Shown: positions 19,355 through 27,492 of the stretch, one piece after another
Layout of the letters: every line of letters begins with the position of its first letter
How positions within the stretch are numbered: position 1 is the stretch's first letter
NCBI RefSeq assembly: GCF_000716335.1
Contig: NZ_KL591010.1
Location: forward strand, 81,663-133,082
Direction of reading: 5' to 3'
Origin: Streptomyces sp. NRRL S-118
GTDB taxonomy: Bacteria; Actinomycetota; Actinomycetes; Streptomycetales; Streptomycetaceae
DNA length: 51,420 nt
Translations under genes and position numbers: made by a program
Notes under the pieces: generated by a model
The model's database searches: none
Seen by the model: only the letters and a program-made list of their open reading frames with translations
What the model was told of the DNA's origin: nothing

Positions 19355-21432
19355 CCGGGCCGGTCGAGGTGCCGGACGGCACGCTCGCCGCCATGACGAC
19401 CCGGATGATCAGCCACCGTTCCGACGGCTTCCGCGACCTCTTCGGCGGCATCGCGCCGCGGCTGGGCGCGCTGTTCGGCACCGCCGGCACCGTCCTGCCC
19501 CTGACGTGCTCGGGGACGGGCGGTCTCGAAGCGGTCGCCGCGTCCCTGCTGCGTCCCGGCGACCGCGTCCTGTCGGTCCAGCTGGGCTACTTCGGCGAGC
19601 GGTTCGCCGAGATCGCGGAGCACCACGGCGCCGTGGTGGACGTGCTGGCCGCGCCGTGGGGGCAGGTGGTGGACACCGCCCGCATCACGGAGCGCCTCAC
19701 CGCGGGGTACGACGCCGTCCTGCTCACCCACAACGAGACCTCCACCGGTGTGGTGGCACCGCTGCGCGCGTGGGCGGAGGCGATCCGGGCGGTCAGCGAC
19801 TGCCTGATCCTCGTGGATGTGGTGAGCAGTCTGGCCGCCGTCGAGATCGGCTTCGACGAGCTGGGGCTCGACGCGGCGGTGGGCGTGACGCAGAAGGCCC
19901 TGGCCTGTCCGCCCGGGCTGTCCCTCGTCGCCGTCTCGGAACGGGCGCTGGCCCGGGCGGCCGAACCGGGCGAGGGCTCCTACTACTTGAGCCTCGCCCG
20001 CGCGGCCGAGCACGCCCGGGCCGGCACCACGACGTACACGCCGGCCCTGTCGGTGCTGTACGCCCTCGACACGGCGCTCGCCGCGATCGAGAAGGAGGGC
20101 GTGGAGGCGGTGTGGGAGCGCCATGCCCGCACGGCACGGCGGTGCCGGGACGCCCTGCGCGCCCAGGGGCTCGCCGTCGTTCCCGAGGAGGCGCACAGCT
20201 CCCCCACGGTGACCGCGGTGCGGCTGCCGGACGGGGGCGCGGTGCGGGTGCGCGAGGCGCTGGCCGCCGAGCACGACACCTGGGTGTCCTCCGGACGCGG
20301 TCCCTGGAAGGACGAGGTGCTGCGCATCGGGCACATGGGGCCGGTCGAACCGGCCGACGTCGACGCCTGTGCCGCCGCCGTCGCGGCCTGTCTGGGCGGC
20401 CCGGCCGGCGGCACCGCGCCCGTGGCGCCGTCCGCGGCCCCGGCGGCGCTCGACGTACGGGAGACCGCGACGGCCGACGGTCTCACGCCGGACTGGGACG
20501 GGCTGGTGGCGCGGCTGGACGCCCCGGTGTTCCACACCCGGGCGTTCCTGCGGGCGTACGAGCACCATCCCGTCCAGCGGATCAGCGAGCCGCGCTATCT
20601 GGAGGTGCGCCGCGACGGCGAACTCGTCGCCGCCGCGCCCACCTACCTGCAGGGCGATCCGCTGGGTCTGCTCGGGATGGCGGACGGCGAGCAGGCCCTG
20701 CTGTCGCCGATGTGGCACTCCCCGGACTCACGGCTGCTGGCGGCGGACGACGAGGCCCTGGACGCGCTGACGCGGGCGTTCGCGGCCCGGGCCGCCGAAC
20801 TGGACGCCCCGCAGTGGGGGTTCGCCAACCTGGGCACCGACCATCCGCTGGTGCGGACCCTGGAGCGGAAGGGGTTCCGCCGCCGGGAGCTGGTGGCCCG
20901 CTGGACACTGGACCGGTCCGACGCGCCGGACGGCGAGGCGTACCTCGCCGGGATGCGCCGCTCGGTACGGCGTGACTACCAGCGCCAGTTGCGCAGGTAC
21001 CGGGAGCAGGCGCACGCCCGGGTGCACCGGGCGGACCACGAGGGCCTGGTGCCGCTGCTGGAGCTGATCGCCGCCAGCGCCACCCGGACCGGCTCGCCCA
21101 AGTACTACGACCCGCTGAAGCTGGCGGCGTTCCTGCGGGAACTCGACGAACCGGTACGGGTCGTGGAGGTGCGCGAGAACGACGGCGAACCGCTCGCCGT
21201 GGCCGTCTGCTTCCTGGAGGACAAGCGCCTGCAGGCGTGGGCCGGAGGGTACGTGCGCGGCCGCGCCGACCTGCGGTTCAGCCCCTACTACGCCTTGTGG
21301 TGGGAGATCGTCGAGCTCATGTGGGCGGCGGGCACCGAGTCGATCGAGTGCGGCCGGCTCAACGAGACCTTCAAGGAGAAGATGCTCCTCCGCCCGCAGG
21401 ACCTGGTGGCGATGCTCGGCCCTTCGCTCTGA
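19336..21432 (+). CDS. dhpH: Bifunctional PLP enzyme fused to a FemAB/GNAT-type aminoacyl transferase domain
   Basis: 698-residue fusion. Residues ~1-352 are a class V PLP enzyme (serine-pyruvate/AEP-transaminase-like) with K187 in GVTQKALACPPGL and SGTGGLEAVAASLL near the N-terminus. An Ala/Pro/Thr linker (~353-380) leads to a FemAB/GNAT-like domain ending in FSPYYALWWEIVELMW and ECGRLNETFKEKMLL. This is the architecture of DhpH. Its PLP part eliminates phosphate from phospho-serine phosphonate, and its C-terminal part adds Leu from Leu-tRNA to alanine phosphonate. Amino-acid choice here cannot be read from sequence. ATG 19336 lies inside the 3' end of dhpG. Confidence 0.88.
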   Translation: MRNYRVTGPVEVPDGTLAAMTTRMISHRSDGFRDLFGGIAPRLGALFGTAGTVLPLTCSGTGGLEAVAASLLRPGDRVLSVQLGYFGERFAEIAEHHGAVVDVLAAPWGQVVDTARITERLTAGYDAVLLTHNETSTGVVAPLRAWAEAIRAVSDCLILVDVVSSLAAVEIGFDELGLDAAVGVTQKALACPPGLSLVAVSERALARAAEPGEGSYYLSLARAAEHARAGTTTYTPALSVLYALDTALAAIEKEGVEAVWERHARTARRCRDALRAQGLAVVPEEAHSSPTVTAVRLPDGGAVRVREALAAEHDTWVSSGRGPWKDEVLRIGHMGPVEPADVDACAAAVAACLGGPAGGTAPVAPSAAPAALDVRETATADGLTPDWDGLVARLDAPVFHTRAFLRAYEHHPVQRISEPRYLEVRRDGELVAAAPTYLQGDPLGLLGMADGEQALLSPMWHSPDSRLLAADDEALDALTRAFAARAAELDAPQWGFANLGTDHPLVRTLERKGFRRRELVARWTLDRSDAPDGEAYLAGMRRSVRRDYQRQLRRYREQAHARVHRADHEGLVPLLELIAASATRTGSPKYYDPLKLAAFLRELDEPVRVVEVRENDGEPLAVAVCFLEDKRLQAWAGGYVRGRADLRFSPYYALWWEIVELMWAAGTESIECGRLNETFKEKMLLRPQDLVAMLGPSL

Positions 21433-21473
21433 CCCGCACCACCGTTTTCACCGGAATTCGAGGAAGAGGACCC

Positions 21474-22130
21474 ATGACCACTTCGCACGGTCTGATCGAG
21501 AGCCAGCTGTCGTACTACCGGGCCCGGGCCTCCGAGTACGACACGACCTTCGTGCCGTACATGGACTCCGCGGCGCCCGCCGCGCTGGAGCGTCTGCGTG
21601 CCGGGAACATCCGGGGGGACGTGCTGGAACTGGCCAGCGGCACCGGTTACTGGACCCGCCACCTGTCCGGCCTGGCCGACCGGGTCACCGCCCTGGACGG
21701 GTCGGCCGAGATGATCGCCGAGGCAGGCCGGCACGGGCTGGACAACGTCGAGTTCCGGCAGCAGGACCTCTTCGACTGGACCCCCGACCGGCAGTGGGAC
21801 GCGGTGTTCTTCGCCCACTGGCTGGCCCACGTGCCCGACGACCGGTTCGACGCCTTCTGGGCGAGCGTGCGCAGCGCCGTCGCGCCGGACGGTGTCGTGG
21901 AGTTCGTCGACGTCACCGACCACGAGCGGCGGCTGGAGGAGCGGGACGACTCCGAGCCCGAGGTCGCCGTCCGCCGCACACTCCAGGACGGGCGCAGCTT
22001 CCGCATCGTGAAGGTCTTCCGCAGCCCGGCCGAGCTGACGGAGCGGCTGACGGCCCTCGGCTGGTCCTGCTCCGTCGACGAGGTCCACCCCGGCTTCCTG
22101 TACGCCACGTGCCGTCCCGTCCGGCGGTGA
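21474..22130 (+). CDS. dhpI: SAM-dependent methyltransferase, probable phosphonate O-methyltransferase
   Basis: 218-residue class I methyltransferase. Motif I is VLELASGTGYWTRHL, followed by VTALDGSAEMI (acidic residue for the SAM ribose) and WDAVFFAHWLAHVPDDRF. DhpI from S. luridus is a structurally characterised phosphonate O-methyltransferase. This protein has its expected size and sits at the same place between the PLP/GNAT fusion and the AspH-type oxygenase. The methyl ester hides a charge and makes the peptide a better Trojan horse. ATG 21474 follows GAGGAAGAGGA. Confidence 0.87.
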   Translation: MTTSHGLIESQLSYYRARASEYDTTFVPYMDSAAPAALERLRAGNIRGDVLELASGTGYWTRHLSGLADRVTALDGSAEMIAEAGRHGLDNVEFRQQDLFDWTPDRQWDAVFFAHWLAHVPDDRFDAFWASVRSAVAPDGVVEFVDVTDHERRLEERDDSEPEVAVRRTLQDGRSFRIVKVFRSPAELTERLTALGWSCSVDEVHPGFLYATCRPVRR

Positions 22131-22185
22131 GCCGACGGCCCGCCCCGCTGCCCGGTATGTCCGCCCCACCGAAGGAGACGCAGTC

Positions 22186-22878
22186 GTGAACGGTTCCCTC
22201 AGCATCAACCAGCCGGGGGTGCGCAAGGCGATCAACCGGTACTTCCTGAAGGCCAGCGGTGGCCGCAACCGGTTCCGGATCATGTCGCCGTACGCGCTCT
22301 TCCCCGAGTCCCGGAAGCTGGACTACCAGTTCGACCAGATCAAGGCCGAGGTCACCAAGCTCATCGAGACGCGTGACGTCCGTCCGTACGGGGACATCGA
22401 CCCGCTGCGTGCGGCGGAGGTGTCCACCGACTGGCGGCTGTACTACGCGTACATGCTCGGCGAGACGAACCCGGCCGCCTACCGGGACTGCCCCACCTTC
22501 GTGGACTTCGCCGAGCGGACTCCCCGGGTGGTCAACGCGATCATCGCGATCCTGGAGCCGGGGGTGACGCTGAAGGCGCACGAGGGTCCGTACGCGGGCA
22601 TCCTGCGCTACCACCTGCCGCTGACGGTGCCGGAGAACAACCCGCCCCGCCTGCGCGTGGACCAGGAGATCCACACGTGGCAGGAGGGCCGGGGCATCCT
22701 CATCGACGACACCTTCGAGCACGAGGTGTACAACGAGAGCGACGGGCGCCGCGTCATGCTGATCATCGACATCCGCCGGCCCATGGGTCTCGTCCCGGAC
22801 GTGGTCAACCGGCTCAGCCTGCGCGCGAAGCGCAAGTGGTCCGCCCAGTTCATCAAGGAATCGGGCGGCGACATCTGA
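22186..22878 (+). CDS. dhpJ: Aspartyl/asparaginyl beta-hydroxylase-fold oxygenase, probable peptide desaturase
   Basis: 230-residue protein of the AspH family (PF05118). Iron-ligand candidates are H132 in LKAHEGPYAGILRYHLPL and H179 in DTFEHEVYNESDGRR, followed by RRVMLIIDIRRP, the expected Fe(II)/2-oxoglutarate double-stranded beta-helix pattern. In dehydrophos the last step turns the alanine phosphonate residue into a vinyl phosphonate, assigned to DhpJ. GTG 22186 is preceded by GAAGGAG. The basic C-terminus (LRAKRKW) could be a substrate or membrane contact; no TM helix is seen. Confidence 0.84.
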   Translation: MNGSLSINQPGVRKAINRYFLKASGGRNRFRIMSPYALFPESRKLDYQFDQIKAEVTKLIETRDVRPYGDIDPLRAAEVSTDWRLYYAYMLGETNPAAYRDCPTFVDFAERTPRVVNAIIAILEPGVTLKAHEGPYAGILRYHLPLTVPENNPPRLRVDQEIHTWQEGRGILIDDTFEHEVYNESDGRRVMLIIDIRRPMGLVPDVVNRLSLRAKRKWSAQFIKESGGDI

Positions 22879-22965
22879 TGGTGGCCGGTGCGGCCGCCGC
22901 GCCCGGGGGGGGCGGCGGACGCACCGGTCGCCGCCGGGAGGATCGGGGTGAGAAGAGGAGTGCCG

Positions 22966-24216
22966 GTGTCGGACGTACGAATCCTGCGCAGCGTCGACGA
23001 GGTCGGGCCCGCCGCCTGGGAGGAGCTGACCAAGGCGGCGGACGTCGACTCCAGCCATGGTTTCCTCCGGTTCCGCGAGTACGTGGAACCGGGCCGCGGC
23101 GTCCTGTTCACGCTCGGGCCGCCCGAGCGGCCGCGCGGTGCCCTGCGGGGTGTGGTCGCCGTGCCGGGGTCCGGTCTGACCAGTGATCCGTGGAAGTTCG
23201 TCGGTTCCGGGGCCGTGCTGCGGCTGGACCCCGGTACGGACGAGGCCGAGGCGGCAGCGCTCCGCCGCGCCCAGCGCGACCTGGTCCGCGCGGCCGCGGA
23301 CCCGGCGGCACCGGCGGGGGGTGACGACGAGGAGCCGCTGTGGCAGGTGCTCACACGGGGGTTGGGCCCCTGCCTGGTGGTCAGGGAGTTCGACCGCAGC
23401 GAGCTGCTGTGCCATCCGGAGGCGGACGCGGCGGAGGCGCAGAGCGTCGCCGCCCGGCTGGTGCGCGCCGCGCAGACGGCGGCGGCCGAGCACGGTGCCG
23501 GCGCCGTGGCCTTCCCGTTCGTCAGCCCCCGGGACACCCTGCTGCGCTCCGTCCTCACCGCGGCCGGGTTCCGGGGCGGGGCGATGACGGGCGCGTCGTG
23601 GGTGGAGACCGGCGGGTACGGCTCCTACGAGGAGTTCCTGGCCGCGCTGCCGAGCCGGCGCCGCCGCCGCTACCGCCTGGAGGAGCAGCGGCTGACGGAG
23701 GCGCCGGACCTCACGACGGCCGAGGTGGATCCGGTGGAGCACGCGGCGCGGATCGCCGAGCTGGAGGCGCGGACGCTGGTCAAGCACGGGGGGCTGGCCG
23801 ACGCGGAGGCGATCCGGCGGGCGCGGATCGAGCTCGCGGACCGGCTGCCGGACGACACGGTGGTCATCCCCGCGGTGATCCGGGACGGCCGGATCGTCGC
23901 GTGCGCGCTGCACCTGCGGGGGCCGCGGAGCGTGGTCTTCATGACCTACGGCTGCGACTACGACGTCGAGGACCGGGGCCCGGCGTACCCGTGGGCCGCC
24001 TTCTACCATCCCATCAGGACGGCGATCGCCCACGGCGCCTCGTCGGTGCGGCTCGGCCTGGAGGGGTTCGAGGCGAAGACCCGCCGGGGGGCGGTGGTGG
24101 AGGCGCGGGAGCTGTGGGTGTGGACGCCGGACGCCGCGGCGCTGGCACGGCTGGGGGACCTGCTGGAGCTCGTGGGAGAGCGGAACACCTCGTACCTGGC
24201 CCGGTTTTCGCGATGA
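22966..24216 (+). CDS. dhpK: FemAB/GNAT-type aminoacyl-tRNA-dependent transferase
   Basis: 416-residue protein of the peptidoglycan-type FemAB/GNAT family. The opening SVDEVGPAAWEELTKAADVD and SSHGFLRFREYVE are typical. The acceptor-side ending APYPWAAFYHP-like block (GPAYPWAAFYHPIRTAI) and GLEGFEAKTRRGAVVEA mirror the C-terminal half of the PLP/GNAT fusion, so the two are distant paralogues. DhpK adds the N-terminal Gly from Gly-tRNA in dehydrophos. GTG 22966 has AGAGGAG upstream; GTG 22948, with its own GGGAGG, is an equally plausible start adding six residues. Confidence 0.82.
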   Translation: MSDVRILRSVDEVGPAAWEELTKAADVDSSHGFLRFREYVEPGRGVLFTLGPPERPRGALRGVVAVPGSGLTSDPWKFVGSGAVLRLDPGTDEAEAAALRRAQRDLVRAAADPAAPAGGDDEEPLWQVLTRGLGPCLVVREFDRSELLCHPEADAAEAQSVAARLVRAAQTAAAEHGAGAVAFPFVSPRDTLLRSVLTAAGFRGGAMTGASWVETGGYGSYEEFLAALPSRRRRRYRLEEQRLTEAPDLTTAEVDPVEHAARIAELEARTLVKHGGLADAEAIRRARIELADRLPDDTVVIPAVIRDGRIVACALHLRGPRSVVFMTYGCDYDVEDRGPAYPWAAFYHPIRTAIAHGASSVRLGLEGFEAKTRRGAVVEARELWVWTPDAAALARLGDLLELVGERNTSYLARFSR

Positions 24217-24271
24217 CCGGCACCGTCCACCACCGGCCGCGGCCGGACGAACAGGGAGCAGTGCGGCTGTC

Positions 24272-25540
24272 ATGACCGCCGGAGAAACCGCCGAGGACGT
24301 CCAGGACGGGACCGCCGGGGACCGGGGCGGGCCGGACCGGCTGCTGCTGTCGGCGCTGGCCGTCGGTGCCTTCGCCATCGGCACGGACAGCCTCGTCATC
24401 AGCGGCCTGCTGAGCCGCATCGCCTCCGATCTGAGCGTCTCCCAGGCGACGACGGGCCAGTTGATCAGTGTCTTCGCGCTGGTGTACGCCATCGGGGCAC
24501 CGGTCCTGGCGACGGTCACCGCCGGGCTGGACCGCAGGCGGCTGCTGCTGGTCGCCCTGACGGTGTTCATCGCCGCCAACGTGCTGGGGGCCGTGGCCCC
24601 GAACTACCCGGTGCTGCTGGCCTCCCGGGTGCTGGCGGCCGTGGGAGCCGGTCTCTACCTGCCCTGCGCCATGGTCGTCACGGTGAGCGTCACGCCGCAG
24701 CGGTGGCGGGGCCGGGGGCTCGCCATGGTCGCGGGCGGGATGTCCGCGGCCACCGCGCTGGGCGTGCCGCTCGGCACCCTGATCGGTGCCGTCAGCGACT
24801 GGCGCGCCACCCTGGTGCTCGTGGCGGTGCTCGCCACGCTCGCGGTGGCGGTCCTGGTGAAGGCCGTGCCGCGGGTGGCGGCCCCGGCGGCGGTGACCCT
24901 GGGGCAGCGGCTGCGGTCGGCGGCGCACCCGCAGGTGCTCATCGCCCTGCTGGCGAACGCCCTGGCCTGCGCGGGTGAGTTCACCGTCATGGTGTACGTG
25001 GCCCCGCTCGCGCAGGACGTCACCGGCACGGGGGCGGCCGGGGTGAGCGCCTTCCTGCTGGTGTCGGGCCTCGCCGCGCTCCTGGGCAGCGCGGTCGGGG
25101 GCCGGGCCGCGGACCGGTTCGGCGGCCGGCGCGCCTACAACGGGGCGGTCGCCGTGCTGTTCGGCGGGCTGGCCGCCCTGGTGCTGCTCACCGTGGCGGC
25201 CGGGGGCGGGTCCTGGTTCACCGCCGGGGTCTTCGCGCTGCTGCTGTGCGTCGTCAGCGTCGCGTCGTGGGCGCTGCCTCCGGCGCAGAACCACGCGATC
25301 GCCGGGCTGGACATCCCCGAACCGACCGTCGCCCTGTCCCTGAACGGCTCCTCGTCCTACCTGGGCCTGGCGATGGGCGGCGTGCTGGGCGGTCTGGCCG
25401 TGGAGCACGGTTCGAGCACGACGCTCACCGCCGCGGGCGCGGCCGTCGAACTGTCCGCCCTGGCCCTGCTGCTGACTACGGCCGCGGTGACGGCGAAGCG
25501 GCGCCGGGCCACCGCTCCCGGGCCTCGGCCAGGAAAGTGA
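24272..25540 (+). CDS. MFS drug-efflux transporter, probable phosphonate-peptide exporter
   Basis: 422-residue DHA1-type major facilitator with about 12 helices. Landmarks are the N-terminal FAIGTDSLVISGLLSRIA, the loop 2-3 region LATVTAGLDRRRLLLVALTV, and motif-C-like GMSAATALGVPLGTLIG. It is the last gene of the phosphonate operon, 55 bp after the GNAT gene, and most likely provides export and self-protection. ATG 24272 has a somewhat distant GGGAG. Its 3' end overlaps the convergent symporter gene by 65 bp, so the two transcripts are antisense to each other there. Confidence 0.88.
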   Translation: MTAGETAEDVQDGTAGDRGGPDRLLLSALAVGAFAIGTDSLVISGLLSRIASDLSVSQATTGQLISVFALVYAIGAPVLATVTAGLDRRRLLLVALTVFIAANVLGAVAPNYPVLLASRVLAAVGAGLYLPCAMVVTVSVTPQRWRGRGLAMVAGGMSAATALGVPLGTLIGAVSDWRATLVLVAVLATLAVAVLVKAVPRVAAPAAVTLGQRLRSAAHPQVLIALLANALACAGEFTVMVYVAPLAQDVTGTGAAGVSAFLLVSGLAALLGSAVGGRAADRFGGRRAYNGAVAVLFGGLAALVLLTVAAGGGSWFTAGVFALLLCVVSVASWALPPAQNHAIAGLDIPEPTVALSLNGSSSYLGLAMGGVLGGLAVEHGSSTTLTAAGAAVELSALALLLTTAAVTAKRRRATAPGPRPGK

Positions 25541-26987
25541 GGAACAGGGAGATGACGAGGTTGAGCAGCAGGGCGACCACTCCCACGTAGACGCCCGAGG
25601 AGCCGGGGATGCCGAGCGGCACGACGGCGGAGAAGCCGCCGCGGACCACCAGGGCCGTACCGAGGAGCATCCCCGCGCTCCAGCCGGCCAGCAGCGCGGC
25701 GGGGCGCAGGCGCGCCGTGTACAGGCCGATGGCGACGGCCGGGAAGATCTGGAGGATCCAGACGCCGCCGAGCAGTTGCAGGTTGATGGCGTCCTGGTCG
25801 CGCAGCCCGAAGACGAAGACGACCGCGCCCACCTTGGCGGTGAGCGACACGGTCCGTGCGATCCGCACCTGACGCTTGGGGGTGGCCGTGGGGTGGACGT
25901 ACTCGACGTAGACGTTGCGGACGAACGAGGTGGCGGCGGCGATCGACATGACGGCGGCCGGTACGAGCGCGCCGACCGTGATGGCCCCGAACACCAGCCC
26001 CACCAGCGGACCGGGCATCAGCAGGGCCGTGAGCATCGGAACGGCCGCCTCGGCGCCGTTCTCGGGGGTGTCCACGCCCATGGCGATGGCGGCGATGCCG
26101 AGCAGACCGAAGAGCGCCAGGACCACCGTCCACAAGGGCAGGGCGATGCTGACGCGGCGCAGGACGGCCGCGTCGGAGGCGGCGAACGCCGCGGTGAGGA
26201 CGTGCGGGTACATCAGCAGGGCGAGCGCCGAGCCGATGGCGAGCGTGACGAAGGCCGGCTGCTGGCCCGGGGTGAGGATCAGGGAGGCGTTCGCCGTCGA
26301 GCCGGACAGCCGGGTGGCCGCCGCGGTGAAGACGCCCTCGGGGCCGTTCATCCGGTCCAGCACCAGCCAGCAGACGGCCAGCGCCGAGCCGAAGACCGCG
26401 ACCCCCTTGAGCGCCGAGATGACGGCGGGGGCGCGCAGCCCGTGCCGGTAGGTGGCGATGGCCAGGCCGGCGAAGACGGCGATCATCACGCAGTCACCCG
26501 CCGCCGCCCTGGACGGCACACCCGCCGCGTCCAGCACCGCGCGTATGCCGAGGAGTTGCAGCGCCAGGTACGGCATGGTGGCGAGGATGCCGGTCAGCGC
26601 GACCACCAGGGCGAGCGGGGCGGAGTCGTACCGCCGGCGGACGAAGTCGGCTGCGGTGACGTGCCCGTGCTCGCGCGCCATCGCCCACATCCGGGGCAGC
26701 AGGACGAACGCCAGCGGGCAGACGATGATCGTGTACGGCAGGGCGAAGAAGGCCGGTGCCCCGTTGCCGTACACCAGGCCGGGCACGGCGGTGAAGGTGT
26801 ACGAGGTGAAGATGCTGCCGCCCAGCAGCAGCCAGGTCCAGCCGGTGCCCAGACTCCGGTCCGCCAGCGCCCACCCGCCGAGCGACGGCAGGTCGCTGCT
26901 GGGGTTCAGCCGGCGCGCCGTGACCGCGAGCAGTGAGGAACCGCCGATGACGGCCATGAGCGTCGCGGCCATCGGGCCTACTGTCAT
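25476..26987 (-). CDS. Sodium:solute symporter (SSS), monocarboxylate-permease type, paralogue A
   Basis: 503-residue membrane protein with about 13 helices. SSS landmarks are WALADRSLGTGWTWLLLGGS, GHVTAADFVRRRYDS and SLTAKVGAVVFVFGLRDQDA. It resembles the DUF3311-partnered symporters related to rhizobial MctP (pyruvate, lactate, acetate uptake) and B. subtilis YhjB. It starts at ATG 26987 with GAGGCAGC upstream. It is clearly homologous to the symporter at 27493-29055 (shared RDQDAINLQLLGGVWILQIF). It has no DUF3311 gene of its own in line and ends inside the 3' end of the exporter gene. Confidence 0.87.
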   Translation of the reverse strand: MTVGPMAATLMAVIGGSSLLAVTARRLNPSSDLPSLGGWALADRSLGTGWTWLLLGGSIFTSYTFTAVPGLVYGNGAPAFFALPYTIIVCPLAFVLLPRMWAMAREHGHVTAADFVRRRYDSAPLALVVALTGILATMPYLALQLLGIRAVLDAAGVPSRAAAGDCVMIAVFAGLAIATYRHGLRAPAVISALKGVAVFGSALAVCWLVLDRMNGPEGVFTAAATRLSGSTANASLILTPGQQPAFVTLAIGSALALLMYPHVLTAAFAASDAAVLRRVSIALPLWTVVLALFGLLGIAAIAMGVDTPENGAEAAVPMLTALLMPGPLVGLVFGAITVGALVPAAVMSIAAATSFVRNVYVEYVHPTATPKRQVRIARTVSLTAKVGAVVFVFGLRDQDAINLQLLGGVWILQIFPAVAIGLYTARLRPAALLAGWSAGMLLGTALVVRGGFSAVVPLGIPGSSGVYVGVVALLLNLVISLFLTFLAEARERWPGAASPSPRP

Positions 26988-27142
26988 CGTCGCTGCCTCT
27001 GGTGGTGTGGGGGTCCCTTGCCTGACGGACGAGGTGCGCGAGAGCGCCGGCCCAAGGGGGCGGTAGGGTCTTGCGGTGCTGTCAACCGGCGCACGGGCAA
27101 CGGCAACTCTTACACAAACCAACAGGATTGAGGAGAGTCCGG

Positions 27143-27382
27143 GTGGAACAGCTCGGGGAGGCACCGCGCCGTCGGCCGTGGTCATGGCGCAGATGCGCCG
27201 CCGCCGTCGTCCTGCTCGCGCCCGTCGTGGCACTGTCCTGGGTCCCGTGGTACGCCCAGGACCGGCCGCGCCTGGCCGGAGTGCCGTTCTTCTACTGGTA
27301 CCAGCTCGCATGGATCCCGGGGTGCGCCTTCGCCATGCTCGCCGCGCACCTGCTCACCCGGGCCCGGCCGCGGCGCGGGTGA
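27143..27382 (+). CDS. DUF3311 small membrane protein, symporter partner
   Basis: 79-residue protein with two hydrophobic helices: AAVVLLAPVVALSWVPWYA and FYWYQLAWIPGCAFAMLAAH. The FFYWYQLAWIP block is the DUF3311 signature. DUF3311 genes almost always sit directly before an SSS permease gene (as YhjC with YhjB), and here a symporter starts 110 bp downstream. GTG 27143 is preceded by GAGGAGAG. It is likely an accessory subunit of the symporter. Confidence 0.87.
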   Translation: MEQLGEAPRRRPWSWRRCAAAVVLLAPVVALSWVPWYAQDRPRLAGVPFFYWYQLAWIPGCAFAMLAAHLLTRARPRRG

Positions 27383-27492
27383 CGTCCCCCGGCCGTTCTC
27401 CGGTTTTCCGTCCCCCGCCTGTCCTCTGGTTGATACGTTCACGCAACCCGTAAGCAACAGAGGGTTGGGCCGACGACCGGGGGGCGGGCGGG

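Noticed and set aside
20394..20480. A gene boundary inside the PLP/GNAT fusion
   Set aside because: The frame is open, there is no internal start with a ribosome site, and the same fusion is known from DhpH.
21913..24579. An 888-codon minus-strand open frame across dhpI-dhpK and the exporter
   Set aside because: Antisense shadow of four well-supported phosphonate genes; no family match, no ribosome site.
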